Shown one piece after another: positions 1 to 7,029 of a stretch of 14,735 bases of DNA. The stretch lies in the NCBI GenBank assembly GCA_028289185.1, contig JAQGGV010000051.1, positions 1 to 14,735 on the forward strand, written 5' to 3'. The notes under the pieces were generated by a model. That model was not told where the DNA came from, did not search any database, and was given only the letters and a program-made list of their open reading frames with translations. Within the stretch, counting starts at the first letter, position 1; every line of letters begins with the position of its first letter. This DNA is from Candidatus Saccharimonadota bacterium. Lineage in GTDB: Bacteria; Patescibacteriota; Saccharimonadia; Saccharimonadales; Saccharimonadaceae. Position numbers and translations under genes: made by a program.

Positions 1-12
1 AATGAAAATCAC
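1..12 (-). CDS. 5' end of an unidentified gene leaving the window (GTG start; IscB/IsrB-type nuclease is a guess)
   Basis: A GTG codon at 12-10 is followed by ATT TTC ATT up to the window edge, giving M-I-F-I. It is preceded by the unusually complete Shine-Dalgarno AAGGAGG (19-25 on the minus strand), which continues TAATCC directly into the GTG. This makes it a very good translation start. The TGA of an overlapping upstream frame shares two bases with this GTG. Four residues cannot identify a product. The hydrophobic first strand fits the N-terminus of IscB/IsrB proteins, which often open with a short V/I/F-rich strand before a proline-containing motif, but it fits many other proteins too. 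The case for IscB comes mainly from the long structured RNA just upstream. Confidence 0.45.
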
Positions 13-361
13 GGATTACCTCCTTCATCTCGTCGACGATGAAACGGGTTGGCCTGGCGCGGGCCGGGGGTGGGCGCCTGTATAGTGCCCAAAACTAGGT
101 GAATTCCGTGTTGAACGGCATTGTCACCCCTTTCGGTTACTCGTAGCAGGTCAGCGTTGATGCAGCTTGCATCTCGTCGTTGTCGACGCCGACCATCTTG
201 CAGGGGACCATTCCCTCGAACACCATGGACATCCTTAGGAAGGAGTCCCGCCGTTGGTTGCTCGTTGCAAGACAGCAAACGACTATATAAATCATTTCTT
301 GCCTTGCAGCGAACTGGGATACGTACAAATTTTCAATGAACCCATCACCTCACGTGACGGT
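13..361 (-). ncRNA. Long structured leader RNA, candidate HEARO/omega RNA
   Basis: About 350 nt lie between a strong promoter (369-397) and the GTG at 12, with no convincing gene. The minus-strand RNA holds many inverted repeats. These include 354-360 with 342-348 (7 bp, one G-U) and 310-314 plus 303-307 with 260-264 plus 267-271 (two 5-bp stems around a symmetric 2x2 internal loop). Others are 245-248 plus 240-244 with 232-236 plus 227-230 (9 bp, one bulge), 212-215 with 204-207, 186-194 with 149-157 (9 bp, one G-U) enclosing a perfect 6-bp hairpin 168-173/159-164, 74-78 with 56-60, and 38-43 with 24-29. The 20-280 part is clearly more GC-rich than the flanks. A folded RNA of this size ending at the start codon of the next ORF is the known layout of HEARO (omega) RNAs upstream of IscB/IsrB genes. 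A riboswitch or ribosomal-protein leader is the main alternative. The family assignment is inference. Confidence 0.55.
19..25 (-). promoter_or_regulatory. Extended Shine-Dalgarno for the GTG start at 12
   Basis: AAGGAGG on the minus strand is followed by TAATCC and then GTG. The match to the 16S rRNA 3' tail runs almost unbroken over about 13 nt. Two bases (24-25) also belong to the 3' arm of a 6-bp hairpin (24-29 with 38-43), so folding of the upstream RNA could affect ribosome access. Confidence 0.7.
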
Positions 362-374
362 AAGGCTCATTTTA
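358..374. repeat. Short repeat, copy 1 (overlaps the -10 and start of the structured RNA)
   Basis: CGGTAAGGCTCATTTTA on the plus strand matches 3208-3222 (CGGTAGGCTCATTTA) except for two single-base gaps. This copy covers the -10 box and the predicted first bases of the RNA. Confidence 0.4.
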
Positions 375-397
375 GCATAATTACTATAATTTGTCAA
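369..397 (-). promoter_or_regulatory. Strong sigma-70 promoter of the structured RNA
   Basis: On the minus strand there is a perfect -35 TTGACA (397-392), a 17-nt spacer and -10 TAAAAT (374-369) with an extended TGC directly before it. The predicted start is near 361. It is the best promoter in the window and lies in the gap just after the obgE stop (413-415), pointing away from obgE. Confidence 0.8.
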
Positions 398-412
398 TAG
401 CTTATGCGTTAT

Positions 413-1708
413 TTAGTCGTTATTCTGTTCGAGCAAGGTAAATTCGTCGATGCCGATGCGGATAATGTTATCACCCATCGCACCCTGGCGAGCCAGTTCG
501 TGGGCGATGCCCAGCTTTTTCATAATGTCACGCAGACGATTAACGCCCTCGTATTGATCAAAGTTTGTTCGGCGAGCAAACTTCTCTATCTTGTCACCCC
601 TGACAACATAAACATTGCCATCTTTTTCGACCGTCCATGATTTTTGAACTGCTTCAGTCGAAAGCGATATAACAGGCATACCCTCAGCGATCGGGTCAAG
701 GATTTCCTCGGCTACTTTGGCACGAGCCGTCTCCACGCGTTCCTTGAGCATTCGCAGCAGTTCCGTCAGGTGCTGATGGGCAGCTGCAGATATGGCGATA
801 ACTGGGATGTCCTTGCCGGCGACTTCCTTGATGGCGTCACGCTGCATCGCAATAATTTCCTCGTCTAGACCTTCGGTCTTTGTGAGCGCAACGACTTCTG
901 GTCGAGTTGTCAGTTCCTCGGAGTATTTGCGCAGTTCCTCGCGGATTGTTCGGTAATCCGCCGCAGCATCGTTACTGTAGGCATCAACCAAGTGCAGCAG
1001 AACGGCTGTCCGTTCAACGTGTCGCAGGAACTGGTCGCCCAGGCCCTTACCCTCGGCAGCGCCCTCGATAAGTCCCGGAATATCAGCAATTAACAGATCA
1101 GTTTCATCGACAGTTGCAACGCCGAGGTTCGGCGTCAAAGTCGTAAAGGCATAGTCGGCGATTTCGGGTCGAGCATTCGTCACGACACTGAGGAAGGTCG
1201 ATTTACCAGCATTTGGCAGTCCGACCAGTCCTACGTCGGCCAATAGTTTGAGTTCAAGATCGGCACCAAATGACTCACCATCTTCGCCCTTTTCGGCCAT
1301 ACGCGGTGTCTGACGAACAGATGACTTAAAGTGGGCATTGCCAAAACCACCATCGCCACCACGGGCGATGATGACTTGTTGCTTGTTCTCCGTTAGATCA
1401 GCGATAACGATGCCTTCGCGCTTGACGAGGGTACCCATAGGGACTTTGACAATGACGTCTTTGCCAGATTTACCGTGACGCTTTACTTTTTCGCCTCTTC
1501 CACCAGGTTGAGCTTTCAGATTTGGTTGATAACGAAAATCAATCAGTGTATTGAGGTTTTCGCTGGCTTCAAAGACAACATTGCCGCCCTTGCCGCCATC
1601 ACCACCATCTGGACCACCCTTGTCCTCGTAAATTTCATGACGAAAACTAACGGCTCCATCGCCGCCCTTTCCCGCTTGAATCGTGACCGAGGCTGTGTCT
1701 ACAAACAT
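413..1708 (-). CDS. obgE: Obg-family GTPase (ObgE/CgtA)
   Basis: Obg GTPases bind the 50S ribosomal subunit and link late ribosome assembly to growth and stress. At 431 residues the protein has the full family layout. A glycine-rich Obg fold (about 1-158) carries repeated GGDGG-type turns near residues 14-42. The G domain has P-loop GLPNAGKST at 163-171 and switch II DIPGLIEGA at 209-217. A C-terminal OCT domain (about 345-425) holds the conserved arginine, aspartate and glycine pattern ending in IGIDEFTLLE. The guanine-specificity motif, NKxD in most GTPases, reads TKTE at 276-279, which is unusual. The ATG at 1708 has no Shine-Dalgarno but sits 8 nt after an extended -10 box, so the mRNA may be leaderless. 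The gene stands apart from the wall hydrolase upstream (142-bp gap), so it is probably transcribed alone. Confidence 0.97.
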   Translation of the reverse strand: MFVDTASVTIQAGKGGDGAVSFRHEIYEDKGGPDGGDGGKGGNVVFEASENLNTLIDFRYQPNLKAQPGGRGEKVKRHGKSGKDVIVKVPMGTLVKREGIVIADLTENKQQVIIARGGDGGFGNAHFKSSVRQTPRMAEKGEDGESFGADLELKLLADVGLVGLPNAGKSTFLSVVTNARPEIADYAFTTLTPNLGVATVDETDLLIADIPGLIEGAAEGKGLGDQFLRHVERTAVLLHLVDAYSNDAAADYRTIREELRKYSEELTTRPEVVALTKTEGLDEEIIAMQRDAIKEVAGKDIPVIAISAAAHQHLTELLRMLKERVETARAKVAEEILDPIAEGMPVISLSTEAVQKSWTVEKDGNVYVVRGDKIEKFARRTNFDQYEGVNRLRDIMKKLGIAHELARQGAMGDNIIRIGIDEFTLLEQNND

Positions 1709-1850
1709 ATTTACTAACTATAACATAAAATTCGGCAAATTTAAACCGTTACCGACCCGTCGCGGTGAGTTTACTCCAGACGGATGCAATGCGAGGCAAG
1801 AGCGAGAAACGGAACTTTTAACGAAGTAATACGCCGTCTAGAGCGAACGA
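1709..1850 (-). other. Gap between the wall hydrolase gene and obgE with a long-range inverted repeat
   Basis: Beyond the obgE promoter, the gap holds a 9-bp inverted repeat (1775-1783 with 1834-1842, one G-U on the minus strand) separated by 50 nt. It starts about 10 nt after the hydrolase stop codon, so it could fold the 3' end of that mRNA. No T-run follows, so it is not a standard intrinsic terminator. Confidence 0.4.
1717..1725 (-). promoter_or_regulatory. Extended -10 box of obgE, leaderless layout
   Basis: Minus-strand TGT-TATAGT ends 8 nt before the obgE ATG. A weak -35-like TTTAAA lies 17 nt further up. With a typical 6-8 nt from the -10 to the start site, the mRNA would begin within 0-3 nt of the ATG. 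Confidence 0.6.
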
Positions 1851-3047
1851 CTAGTGGATGTAGGTATAAGCGCCAGCTTGGCCCGCGCTTATCGTACGTC
1901 GGTCAACAACGCCGAATCCACCATACGCATAGTTGTTCATTTCACTAATCGTAATGTCGCCGTTTGCTGCGACGCTCTCCACGACGGCCACGTGACCGAA
2001 GTAACCGCTGGTGTCGACAAGGACTGCGCCAGCTGCTGGATTACGGTCGACTGGGTAACCATCCTGACGAGCGTAATACGCCCAAGTATTCGCATTACCC
2101 CAGTAACTGCCGACAGGGTGACCCATTTGGGTGCGGCGTTCATAAGCGTACCAGGTACAGTTGCCCCAGGCGTACTTGTTGCCGGCAGATGCACCGCTGA
2201 TACCGGATGCGACTCGATAGCCGCTGCCCATGCCAGCCAAGCCATAATTAACAAGAGTTGGACGGCTGGTTGGCGCTTGATAGCCAGGACGTTGATCCGC
2301 TGGTAAAACACCGCTTGGGATAATGATTTTTGAACCAGGAGTCATACCACTGATTTCGAGGTCATTAAAGGAAATGATGCGATCTTTGCTTGCACCATAC
2401 TGGGATGCGACAGTATCTGGTGTGTCGCCGCCCTTGACGGTGTAAACAACGCCATCAATTGGCGGAAGTGATAGGTTTTGGCCAGCATTCAGTGTGTCAC
2501 TGGTCAGGTTATTAGCCCAACGAATCGTGTCGGGTTGCAAATTATGGGCTGCGGCAACAGATGCAACAGTATCACCAGACACGGTGACATAACTAGTAAT
2601 ATCACGGCTACTCAATGTAGCCTGAACGATTTCTGGTTTGACGATAGCATTGTCGTTTGTTTGCGCCAAGGCGTCCTTGGCGGCAAGCGAGACAGACATG
2701 TTGGCAACGTAGCTTGATACAGGCATGTTTGTCTGTTCTGCTAAAGTCGCAGCAACATCAGTTGCGACAAGTTCGTCAACGGCTGGTTGGCCAGTCGAAG
2801 GAGTTACAACGGGTGATTGCAACGCAACAGCGGCAGCTGCAGGAGCTGCTGAGGTCGGCTGAGGAGGTTGGTATCCAACTGCGATGACCGAAACGATGAG
2901 AGCAAAGACGCCACCATAGGCTGCGAAAACAGTCATTTTTGGCATCTTGTTTGTTTTTCGGTTAGTAACTCGTTTGAAAACTTGATGCTTCAAACGATCA
3001 TTAGACGACGTAGCGTCATCCGAAACTGGTTGGTTACGAATTATCAT
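1851..3047 (-). CDS. Membrane-anchored LysM-CHAP cell-wall hydrolase
   Basis: The 398-residue protein has a short cytoplasmic N-terminus and one membrane segment (about 39-58). An Ala/Pro/Thr-rich linker follows, then two LysM domains (about 152-196 and 201-245) that bind peptidoglycan glycans. A C-terminal CHAP domain (about 288-398) is an NlpC/P60-like amidase or endopeptidase fold. The catalytic cysteine is in GNCTWYA (Cys297) and the histidine in GHVAVVE (His352); an acidic or Asn third residue probably lies in EMNNYA (369-374). It likely cuts peptidoglycan outside the membrane during growth or separation of daughter cells. A good promoter 266 nt upstream gives it a long leader. The annotated ATG has AGGAG only 1 nt away, which is too close for normal initiation, so the true start may differ slightly. 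Confidence 0.92.
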   Translation of the reverse strand: MIIRNQPVSDDATSSNDRLKHQVFKRVTNRKTNKMPKMTVFAAYGGVFALIVSVIAVGYQPPQPTSAAPAAAAVALQSPVVTPSTGQPAVDELVATDVAATLAEQTNMPVSSYVANMSVSLAAKDALAQTNDNAIVKPEIVQATLSSRDITSYVTVSGDTVASVAAAHNLQPDTIRWANNLTSDTLNAGQNLSLPPIDGVVYTVKGGDTPDTVASQYGASKDRIISFNDLEISGMTPGSKIIIPSGVLPADQRPGYQAPTSRPTLVNYGLAGMGSGYRVASGISGASAGNKYAWGNCTWYAYERRTQMGHPVGSYWGNANTWAYYARQDGYPVDRNPAAGAVLVDTSGYFGHVAVVESVAANGDITISEMNNYAYGGFGVVDRRTISAGQAGAYTYIH

Positions 3048-3314
3048 TCTCCTGCCGCCTGCATTACTACAAGGGCACTACCTTACTCTGTCTTACTTCT
3101 CGCCATCTCGCAATGAGGCGGTGGGAAAGGGGTATTTAATCGACCGATTTCTCGTTAATTATTATTTACTTTGAAAATGTTCATTTCTATACCCGTGCGA
3201 CATTTGTCGGTAGGCTCATTTATGCTTCATTTCTCCCACTCGCGCATATAGTTTCGGACAATCTGTCATCAGTTCTCCGACCCATATGTAGTGCATGAAT
3301 CCACAAATGTGCTA
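3048..3314 (-). promoter_or_regulatory. Long 5' leader of the LysM-CHAP gene
   Basis: The predicted transcript from about 3314 runs about 266 nt before the ATG and contains no gene I can support. It has small hairpins, for example CGACA-AA-TGTCG near 3198-3209, and a longer GGGTAT/ATACCC pairing. A palindrome, AATCG-GT-CGATT on the minus strand (3138-3149), could be an operator or a hairpin. I do not recognise a known riboswitch. In particular I do not see the conserved c-di-AMP (ydaO) motifs that often precede wall hydrolase genes. Confidence 0.4.
3208..3222. repeat. Short repeat, copy 2 (inside the LysM-CHAP leader)
   Basis: CGGTAGGCTCATTTA on the plus strand, same orientation as the copy at 358-374. 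Here it lies in the 5' leader of the wall hydrolase gene, next to a CGACA/TGTCG hairpin. A chance match cannot be excluded for so short a repeat. Confidence 0.4.
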
Positions 3315-3320
3315 ATAGTT

Positions 3321-3349
3321 AGTGTACCGCTGATTGCAAATAGTGTCAA
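3321..3349 (-). promoter_or_regulatory. Sigma-70 promoter of the LysM-CHAP gene
   Basis: Minus-strand -35 TTGACA (3349-3344), an exact 17-nt spacer and -10 TACACT (3326-3321) place the start near 3314. The perfect -35 compensates for a 4-of-6 -10 box. Confidence 0.7.
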
Positions 3350-3404
3350 TATGTTCTTTGATAAGGTTTACTTGTCATGATTATCAGATTGTTTAAAGCA
3401 TTGG

Positions 3405-3720
3405 ATAGAGTAGCGGAACCCTTGGCGACCGTTCCCGTTATACGCTTCGCTACGTAGGTCACTGGACTCAGGTCCTGTCGGCGAGTCCGCCCCTGAAAAT
3501 TTTTCAGGACAGTGAAAAGATTTTCGGGAGCTGCCCCGCTCGCCGCCACCCGAGCTAGCGTGATCCACGGAGCGTGGGTGACAGACAACGGGGTCGCACC
3601 CACTTTTGATAAAATCTCTGATTTTTCAAAAGAAGGGGTGGATTGTCTGGCAGGACCCACGGACAGCGCGCTACGTGCAGATTCCACAGGAATCTGTGAC
3701 GACGCAAGCGGTCGCTACGG
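3405..3720. ncRNA. Densely structured element, candidate noncoding RNA of unknown family
   Basis: This region follows the mltG stop directly and lacks a believable gene. It is packed with exact inverted repeats: 3464-3469 with 3483-3488; 3492-3499 with 3501-3508 (8 bp); 3565-3569 with 3573-3577; 3582-3588 with 3643-3649 enclosing 3597-3601/3636-3640 and 3603-3609/3626-3632; and 3678-3685 with 3689-3696 (8 bp, 3-nt loop). The two ends can also pair: 3410-3415 with 3713-3718, or GCGACC near 3425 with GGTCGC near 3710 continued by GCTT/AAGC. A closed, multi-hairpin domain of about 310 nt is typical of large structured RNAs. I looked for the hallmark bases of RNase P RNA, tmRNA and SRP RNA and found none on either strand. 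The strand is undecided, because G-U pairs do not favour one. It could be an mltG 3' UTR or a separate RNA gene. Confidence 0.5.
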
Positions 3721-3722
3721 GT

Positions 3723-4997
3723 CTAGTTAACCGAGCATTTCTTCTGGCAATGTTGCAGGATGTTTTGTTGGTGCTGTGCATCCGTTGTAGCGTAATATGT
3801 CACATCATCATCACCACTCAGGAAGAACAAGTAATTATTGTCGGCAGGGTTGGCAACGGCTAGCAGAGCCGTATTACCGGGGGTAGCAATTGGTCCAGGG
3901 GGCAAACCAGGGTATTTACGGGTGTTATACGGCGAATCCAGGCTAGGATCCGGGGCGACACCGAGCTTTTTGGCCGCATATTGGTATGTCACGTCCGATC
4001 CCAGCGTCATACCTGCCTTCAGGCGGTTCAGGAAGACCCGTGCGACCTGCGGCATGTCTTTGGTGCCAACTTCGCGTTGCACGATAGATGCCAGCGTGAT
4101 GCCCTGGTACAGGCTCAGGCCTTGCTTTTGCAGACCAGCTGCGATGTTGTTTTGGGTCAAAAAGTCATTATATTCACCAAAAAACGTTTCCAGAATCGAA
4201 CTTGGCGTGGCTGAGGTATCAAATTCGTTGGTTTGGCCATAGAAATAACCTTCCAAATCATTGGCAAGTGGTTTGGTAGCAAATAACGGGCTGTCGTAAG
4301 TCTTTTTAAGTGCAGCATCCACGTCATCGGAGGTATAACCAGCTGTAATCAACTTCTGGCGGTTGTTGTCGAGCGTATCCCCTGGCAAAAATGTCATGCT
4401 GAACGTGTCTTGCTTGCCAGCCACCAAATGATCGACAATAGCGGGGGTCGAAACGCTTGGTTGCAGGCTATATGTGCCGGCCTTGAGATTATTTTCGGTG
4501 TGTGTCAGCTTGGTATAAATAGTAAATGCCAATTTGTTTTTGATAACACCGTCGGTTTGCAGCTGATCGGCAATCGCGGATGGCGTCGATCCTACTTTGA
4601 TTGTCACTCTGACGTGTTTGGTCGTATCTGTACTAACAGGCGCTAGTTGCCCTTGGTACCAGGCGTAAGCGCTGATAATGGCGACAATAACTACAACAAT
4701 GACGGCAATAAGCGGAATGAGCCAACGCTTTTTCGATTTGATTTGCATCGGTTCTTCATCGTGGATGTCATCGAGAGTTTGCGTTGCTGGCTCCTGGGCC
4801 GAAGCAGTGGGCTCTTGCTCGGGTACGACCGCTTTAACCTCTGCGACTACCTCTGCTATGACTTCAGGTTCATGCTCCTTGATAAGCACCTGACGTGGTG
4901 GCGCCTTCAATTCATGGTCCGGCCTATAGTCGGGTTTGATAGTAGGACGGTGATGTACGCCATCAACCGGTCTTTGGCGACTTCGTTCAGGAGGCAT
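3723..4997 (-). CDS. mltG: Endolytic murein transglycosylase MltG (YceG family)
   Basis: MltG cuts nascent glycan strands at the membrane and so helps end peptidoglycan polymerisation. The 424-residue protein has a cytoplasmic acidic and proline-rich N-terminus (1-86), one membrane helix (about 92-113), a LysM-like region (about 128-195) and the YceG catalytic domain. The catalytic glutamate is in LASIVQRE (Glu309). It is followed by the family motifs VFLNRLKAGMTLGSD and a YPGLPPGPI-type loop (residues 362-370). The last part (ADNNYLFFLSGDDDVTYYATT) is the usual YceG C-terminal segment. The ATG is set by a good Shine-Dalgarno (GGAGG, 6-nt spacing) and overlaps the ruvX end by 11 nt. It is the last gene of a four-gene run and is followed at once by a structured element. 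Confidence 0.95.
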   Translation of the reverse strand: MPPERSRQRPVDGVHHRPTIKPDYRPDHELKAPPRQVLIKEHEPEVIAEVVAEVKAVVPEQEPTASAQEPATQTLDDIHDEEPMQIKSKKRWLIPLIAVIVVVIVAIISAYAWYQGQLAPVSTDTTKHVRVTIKVGSTPSAIADQLQTDGVIKNKLAFTIYTKLTHTENNLKAGTYSLQPSVSTPAIVDHLVAGKQDTFSMTFLPGDTLDNNRQKLITAGYTSDDVDAALKKTYDSPLFATKPLANDLEGYFYGQTNEFDTSATPSSILETFFGEYNDFLTQNNIAAGLQKQGLSLYQGITLASIVQREVGTKDMPQVARVFLNRLKAGMTLGSDVTYQYAAKKLGVAPDPSLDSPYNTRKYPGLPPGPIATPGNTALLAVANPADNNYLFFLSGDDDVTYYATTDAQHQQNILQHCQKKCSVN

Positions 4998-5388
4998 ACT
5001 TATCCTCCAGATAGTCTTGCAGGATAATCATCGCTGCAAAGGCGTCGATATCGGCCTTGCTGTACGGTTTGCCACTGGCCTTCAAACGATCCTCGGCCAT
5101 GATACTGGTCAGTGATTCGTCCTGGTAGACGACCTCCGTAAATTCAGCAATTTTGCTACCCAATGTCTCGCTGACAGCCGTTTGATCCGTCGCTTCGCCA
5201 GACTGATTGCGCGGATACCCAACGACAACAGTCTCAATGTGCCGTTCGTCGATAATCTTTTTGATGACACTGACTTCGTCGCCGTCGACATCAACTGTCA
5301 CCAGGGGCATAGCCACAGGTACCGTTGAATCAGCAGCGGCCACACCGATGCGCCGAGTACCGACATCGAGTGCAATCAGATTAGCCAT
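4987..5388 (-). CDS. ruvX: RuvX/YqgF-family RNase H-like nuclease
   Basis: YqgF-family proteins have an RNase H-like fold and are linked to 16S rRNA 5' maturation and, in some bacteria, Holliday junction resolution. At 133 residues it has normal family length. The N-terminus IALDVGTRRIGVA holds the first catalytic Asp (Asp8). VVVGYPRNQSG (55-64) matches the conserved VVGLP-type strand and loop. DESLTS (90-95) and DAFAAMIILQ (115-124) hold the later acidic residues. It overlaps the 548-residue gene upstream by 8 nt and mltG downstream by 11 nt. No Shine-Dalgarno is visible before its ATG, so translation is probably coupled. The ruvX-mltG adjacency is common in bacteria. Confidence 0.93.
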   Translation of the reverse strand: MANLIALDVGTRRIGVAAADSTVPVAMPLVTVDVDGDEVSVIKKIIDERHIETVVVGYPRNQSGEATDQTAVSETLGSKIAEFTEVVYQDESLTSIMAEDRLKASGKPYSKADIDAFAAMIILQDYLEDKYAS

Positions 5389-7027
5389 TGGTCAGGAGTT
5401 TGAATGTAACCGTTATTTTGCTTGTATCGCCAGGTACGCCGGCCACCCAGAATGGTGATAGTTGCACGTCGACGCCGCTGACTCCATCGATTGCCTTGAG
5501 GTCACCGATAACTTCGCCACTTCGCTTGCCTTTTTCTTGGTCCTTGATCTGATTATCGTCAATCTTTGGTCCGACTTGGCCACTTGCAACAAGCTGTATG
5601 CTTGCCGGGGTTTTGTCGGCTGCCGCTTGATAACCTGATAGATTTGCAGACGATACACCGCTGTCGTAAATTCGTTGGCTGTTGGTACTAACCTGTTTGC
5701 CAATAGAGGTTTTGAGGTAATCATCCAACCCGGCTGTCGGAATTGCGACAAGTGTATAGGTGATGTCGAGGGATAATTTTGCCTTGTCGGTTGTCACTTC
5801 CTGACCGATTGCCGGTGTGGCGGTCGGCGTACCTGGTGTTGCAAGATAGCTATCGTCGATAATTTTGTAGCCAGAGCCGAATTTACCCTGGAGTTTTTTC
5901 TTTTCCGTATCCGTACTCTGTTGTTTTAGTTGGTCGAGTGCACCCTGTACGTCATCTGCACTAACAATTTTTGCCGTGTGCTTGTCGCCACCGGCCAATC
6001 CATTACTCGACGAAGCCGACATATCGCTCGTGAAACCCGCCACAGTAAATGAAGCGCCGGATGATGTGTTATACGCGTTGCCGATATCTGTCGCTATGAC
6101 ATTAACTGGGGCCGAGACCCCCCCACTGACACAGCCGTGGGAGTTAAGATGGCCGCCCGGTACCACTACGGTTGACTGAACAACGTAGTTGTTGGCACCA
6201 TTGCTGATATACGTACCTGAATTCACCGTTAACGCACCGCTATCCATACAGTTCGTGAACACGACCGAGCCAGTTGCTTTCGTACCGACATCCTTGGTAC
6301 CAGTCGGCGTGATGTCGTTTGTTGAAGTAACCTTGTCGGTTTGAGTGGCGGAGGTTAGTGTCATCTTGGTCGGGTCGTTTTGCAGCGTATCACCAATTGT
6401 CACCTGATTCTTGATGGCAACAGGGCTTGTTTTGGCACTAATGACGATGGTTGCATGTGGAGCGATAGCAATTGCCCACCATAGGAAAACGATCAGCAAA
6501 ATACCACCAACAGCTCCAAAGGCTGCTTTGCGGCGGAATGTACCAAAATCGGGCACTTTGATACCACTTTTGGACTTTTTGCGAGCTGGTTTTGGTTTTT
6601 CGTCGATGTCGATGCCGTCCACCGAGCTTGGCGGGATAATAATTTCCTCGGCCTCGTCATTGGCTGGTAATTTGGCGTGGTCGCCAACAGGCAACTTCTC
6701 GCCATCGATGACGTCTTCTTCGTCGTCAACGTTATCAAAGCTTTTAATATCAACCATTTCTGGTTTGGACTGTAAATTCTTGGCAATGTGAATTTTGGCA
6801 TTGGCGGCTAGATGAGTTAGGGCTTGGTTGCCAGTTACCAGGACCAATTTTTTGTCGGCATTATTGGCCGCGCGTGCCAATAGCCGCAAATTGACCGCAC
6901 TCTGCAGTACGCCAGTGCGTTTAGGCGGAACAATGGCAACAATGTCTTCTTTTGAAGCCTTTACCTTGCCAATGATGGAGGTAATGTCGTCTTCTACGTC
7001 GATGTATATTACGTCTTTTTGTTGCAT
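5381..7027 (-). CDS. Single-pass membrane protein with an N-terminal Rossmann-like domain and baseplate-J-like outer domain
   Basis: This 548-residue protein has a cytoplasmic N-terminal alpha/beta domain (1-90) with alternating strands and helices such as IVAIVPPKR and KLVLVTGN. An acidic, low-complexity linker (about 93-155) follows, then a basic patch and one membrane helix (about 168-190). The large outer region is rich in Thr, Ser and Gly. Its 245-330 part (GTKATGSVVFTN, later VVVPGG) resembles baseplate-J-like beta domains seen in Patescibacteria proteins. Cys260 and Cys299 could form a disulfide outside the cell. Its start lies 2 nt after the FtsA/PilM-like stop, so the two are almost certainly co-translated. 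PilM is normally followed by PilN, so this protein may take the place of a PilN/PilO or divisome partner. The exact function is unknown. Confidence 0.75.
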   Translation of the reverse strand: MQQKDVIYIDVEDDITSIIGKVKASKEDIVAIVPPKRTGVLQSAVNLRLLARAANNADKKLVLVTGNQALTHLAANAKIHIAKNLQSKPEMVDIKSFDNVDDEEDVIDGEKLPVGDHAKLPANDEAEEIIIPPSSVDGIDIDEKPKPARKKSKSGIKVPDFGTFRRKAAFGAVGGILLIVFLWWAIAIAPHATIVISAKTSPVAIKNQVTIGDTLQNDPTKMTLTSATQTDKVTSTNDITPTGTKDVGTKATGSVVFTNCMDSGALTVNSGTYISNGANNYVVQSTVVVPGGHLNSHGCVSGGVSAPVNVIATDIGNAYNTSSGASFTVAGFTSDMSASSSNGLAGGDKHTAKIVSADDVQGALDQLKQQSTDTEKKKLQGKFGSGYKIIDDSYLATPGTPTATPAIGQEVTTDKAKLSLDITYTLVAIPTAGLDDYLKTSIGKQVSTNSQRIYDSGVSSANLSGYQAAADKTPASIQLVASGQVGPKIDDNQIKDQEKGKRSGEVIGDLKAIDGVSGVDVQLSPFWVAGVPGDTSKITVTFKLLTNG

Positions 7028-7029
7028 GT

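Noticed and set aside
9..278. An 89-residue minus-strand frame ending at the GTG start
   Set aside because: It needs a non-ATG start and is very rich in Arg, Pro and Gly. It runs through a series of strong RNA stems, so it is better explained as a chance frame in a GC-rich structured RNA.
137..328. Small frame whose last 29 residues have C/G-ending codons, considered as a peptide gene
   Set aside because: The apparent codon bias follows the GC-rich stems. Its start lies in a 9-bp hairpin, the upstream half is AT-rich and unlike a protein, and no modification genes are near.
1775..1842. Intrinsic terminator after the LysM-CHAP gene
   Set aside because: The 9-bp repeat is separated by 50 nt and no T-run follows on the minus strand.
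1854..2306. A 150-residue plus-strand frame
   Set aside because: It is the antisense of the CHAP domain coding region; the catalytic Cys and His motifs are on the minus strand.
3346..3687. A 113-residue minus-strand frame in the same region
   Set aside because: It lacks a ribosome site and domain-like features, and it crosses all of the perfect inverted repeats, which explain the region better.
3405..3720. RNase P RNA, tmRNA or SRP RNA as the identity of the structured element
   Set aside because: I found no GAGGAAAGTCC or ACAGAA-type RNase P cores, no T-loop or CCA end of tmRNA, and no GGAAGGAAGCAGCC of SRP RNA, on either strand.
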